Position numbers and translations under genes: made by a program
NCBI GenBank assembly: GCA_946479005.1
Contig: CAMLEM010000146.1
Coordinates: forward strand, 1 to 5,192
Direction of reading: 5' to 3'
Length of the DNA: 5,192 nucleotides
Source of the DNA: an uncultured Chitinophagaceae bacterium
GTDB lineage: Bacteria > Bacteroidota > Bacteroidia > Chitinophagales > Chitinophagaceae
The notes under the pieces: model-generated
Database searches by the model: none
Told to the model about the DNA's origin: nothing
Seen by the model: the letters and a program-made list of their open reading frames with translations, nothing else
Shown here: piece by piece, positions 5,146 to 5,192 of the stretch
How positions within the stretch are numbered: the stretch's first letter is position 1
Layout: every line of letters begins with the position of its first letter

Positions 5146-5192
5146 AAAAAAAAGTGTTTTTCTCCCTCATAAATATCTTTCTTAGGCGATAT

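Overview
The window looks like a piece of a Bacteroidota chromosome, probably close to Chitinophagaceae. This rests on weak Shine-Dalgarno signals, A/T-rich leaders before most starts, several boxes resembling the Bacteroidota promoter (TTTG, about 20 nt, TAnnTTTG), and the protein families present. Base composition is roughly 50% GC over most of the window and visibly AT-richer in the last 500 bases. The taxonomic placement is an inference; no rRNA or marker gene is present.

Layout. A palindromic repeat element (35-130) runs into the stop codon of a minus-strand PLP-dependent group II amino-acid decarboxylase (130-1638). A second copy of the element, in the opposite orientation, lies just upstream of that gene (1666-1768), in the divergent gap before a plus-strand gene set: a DUF2267 protein (1828-2265), a membrane-anchored alpha/beta hydrolase (2302-3186) and a two-TM protein with TPR-like repeats (3241-3891). 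The gaps are 36 and 54 nt. A 291-nt intergenic stretch (3892-4182) is almost entirely a mosaic of short dispersed repeats of several kinds. Then come an AHSA1/SRPBCC-domain protein (4183-4620), a short stretch of ACGGAGGACACGG-type repeats, and a minus-strand GxxExxY-family protein with PD-(D/E)XK nuclease-like motifs (4723-5127).

How the genes work together. No pathway is obvious. The DUF2267, hydrolase and TPR genes may be co-transcribed, but they do not form a recognised system. The coding content looks like ordinary chromosomal genes. The interesting content is between the genes: a near-identical inverted pair of about 100-nt palindromic elements bracketing the decarboxylase, a third decayed relative that appears to carry another dispersed repeat inside it, and candidate promoters whose -33 boxes fall inside repeat DNA. 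I see no CRISPR array, tRNA, rRNA, transposase or integrase, and no clear defence system; the nuclease-like GxxExxY gene is the closest thing to one.
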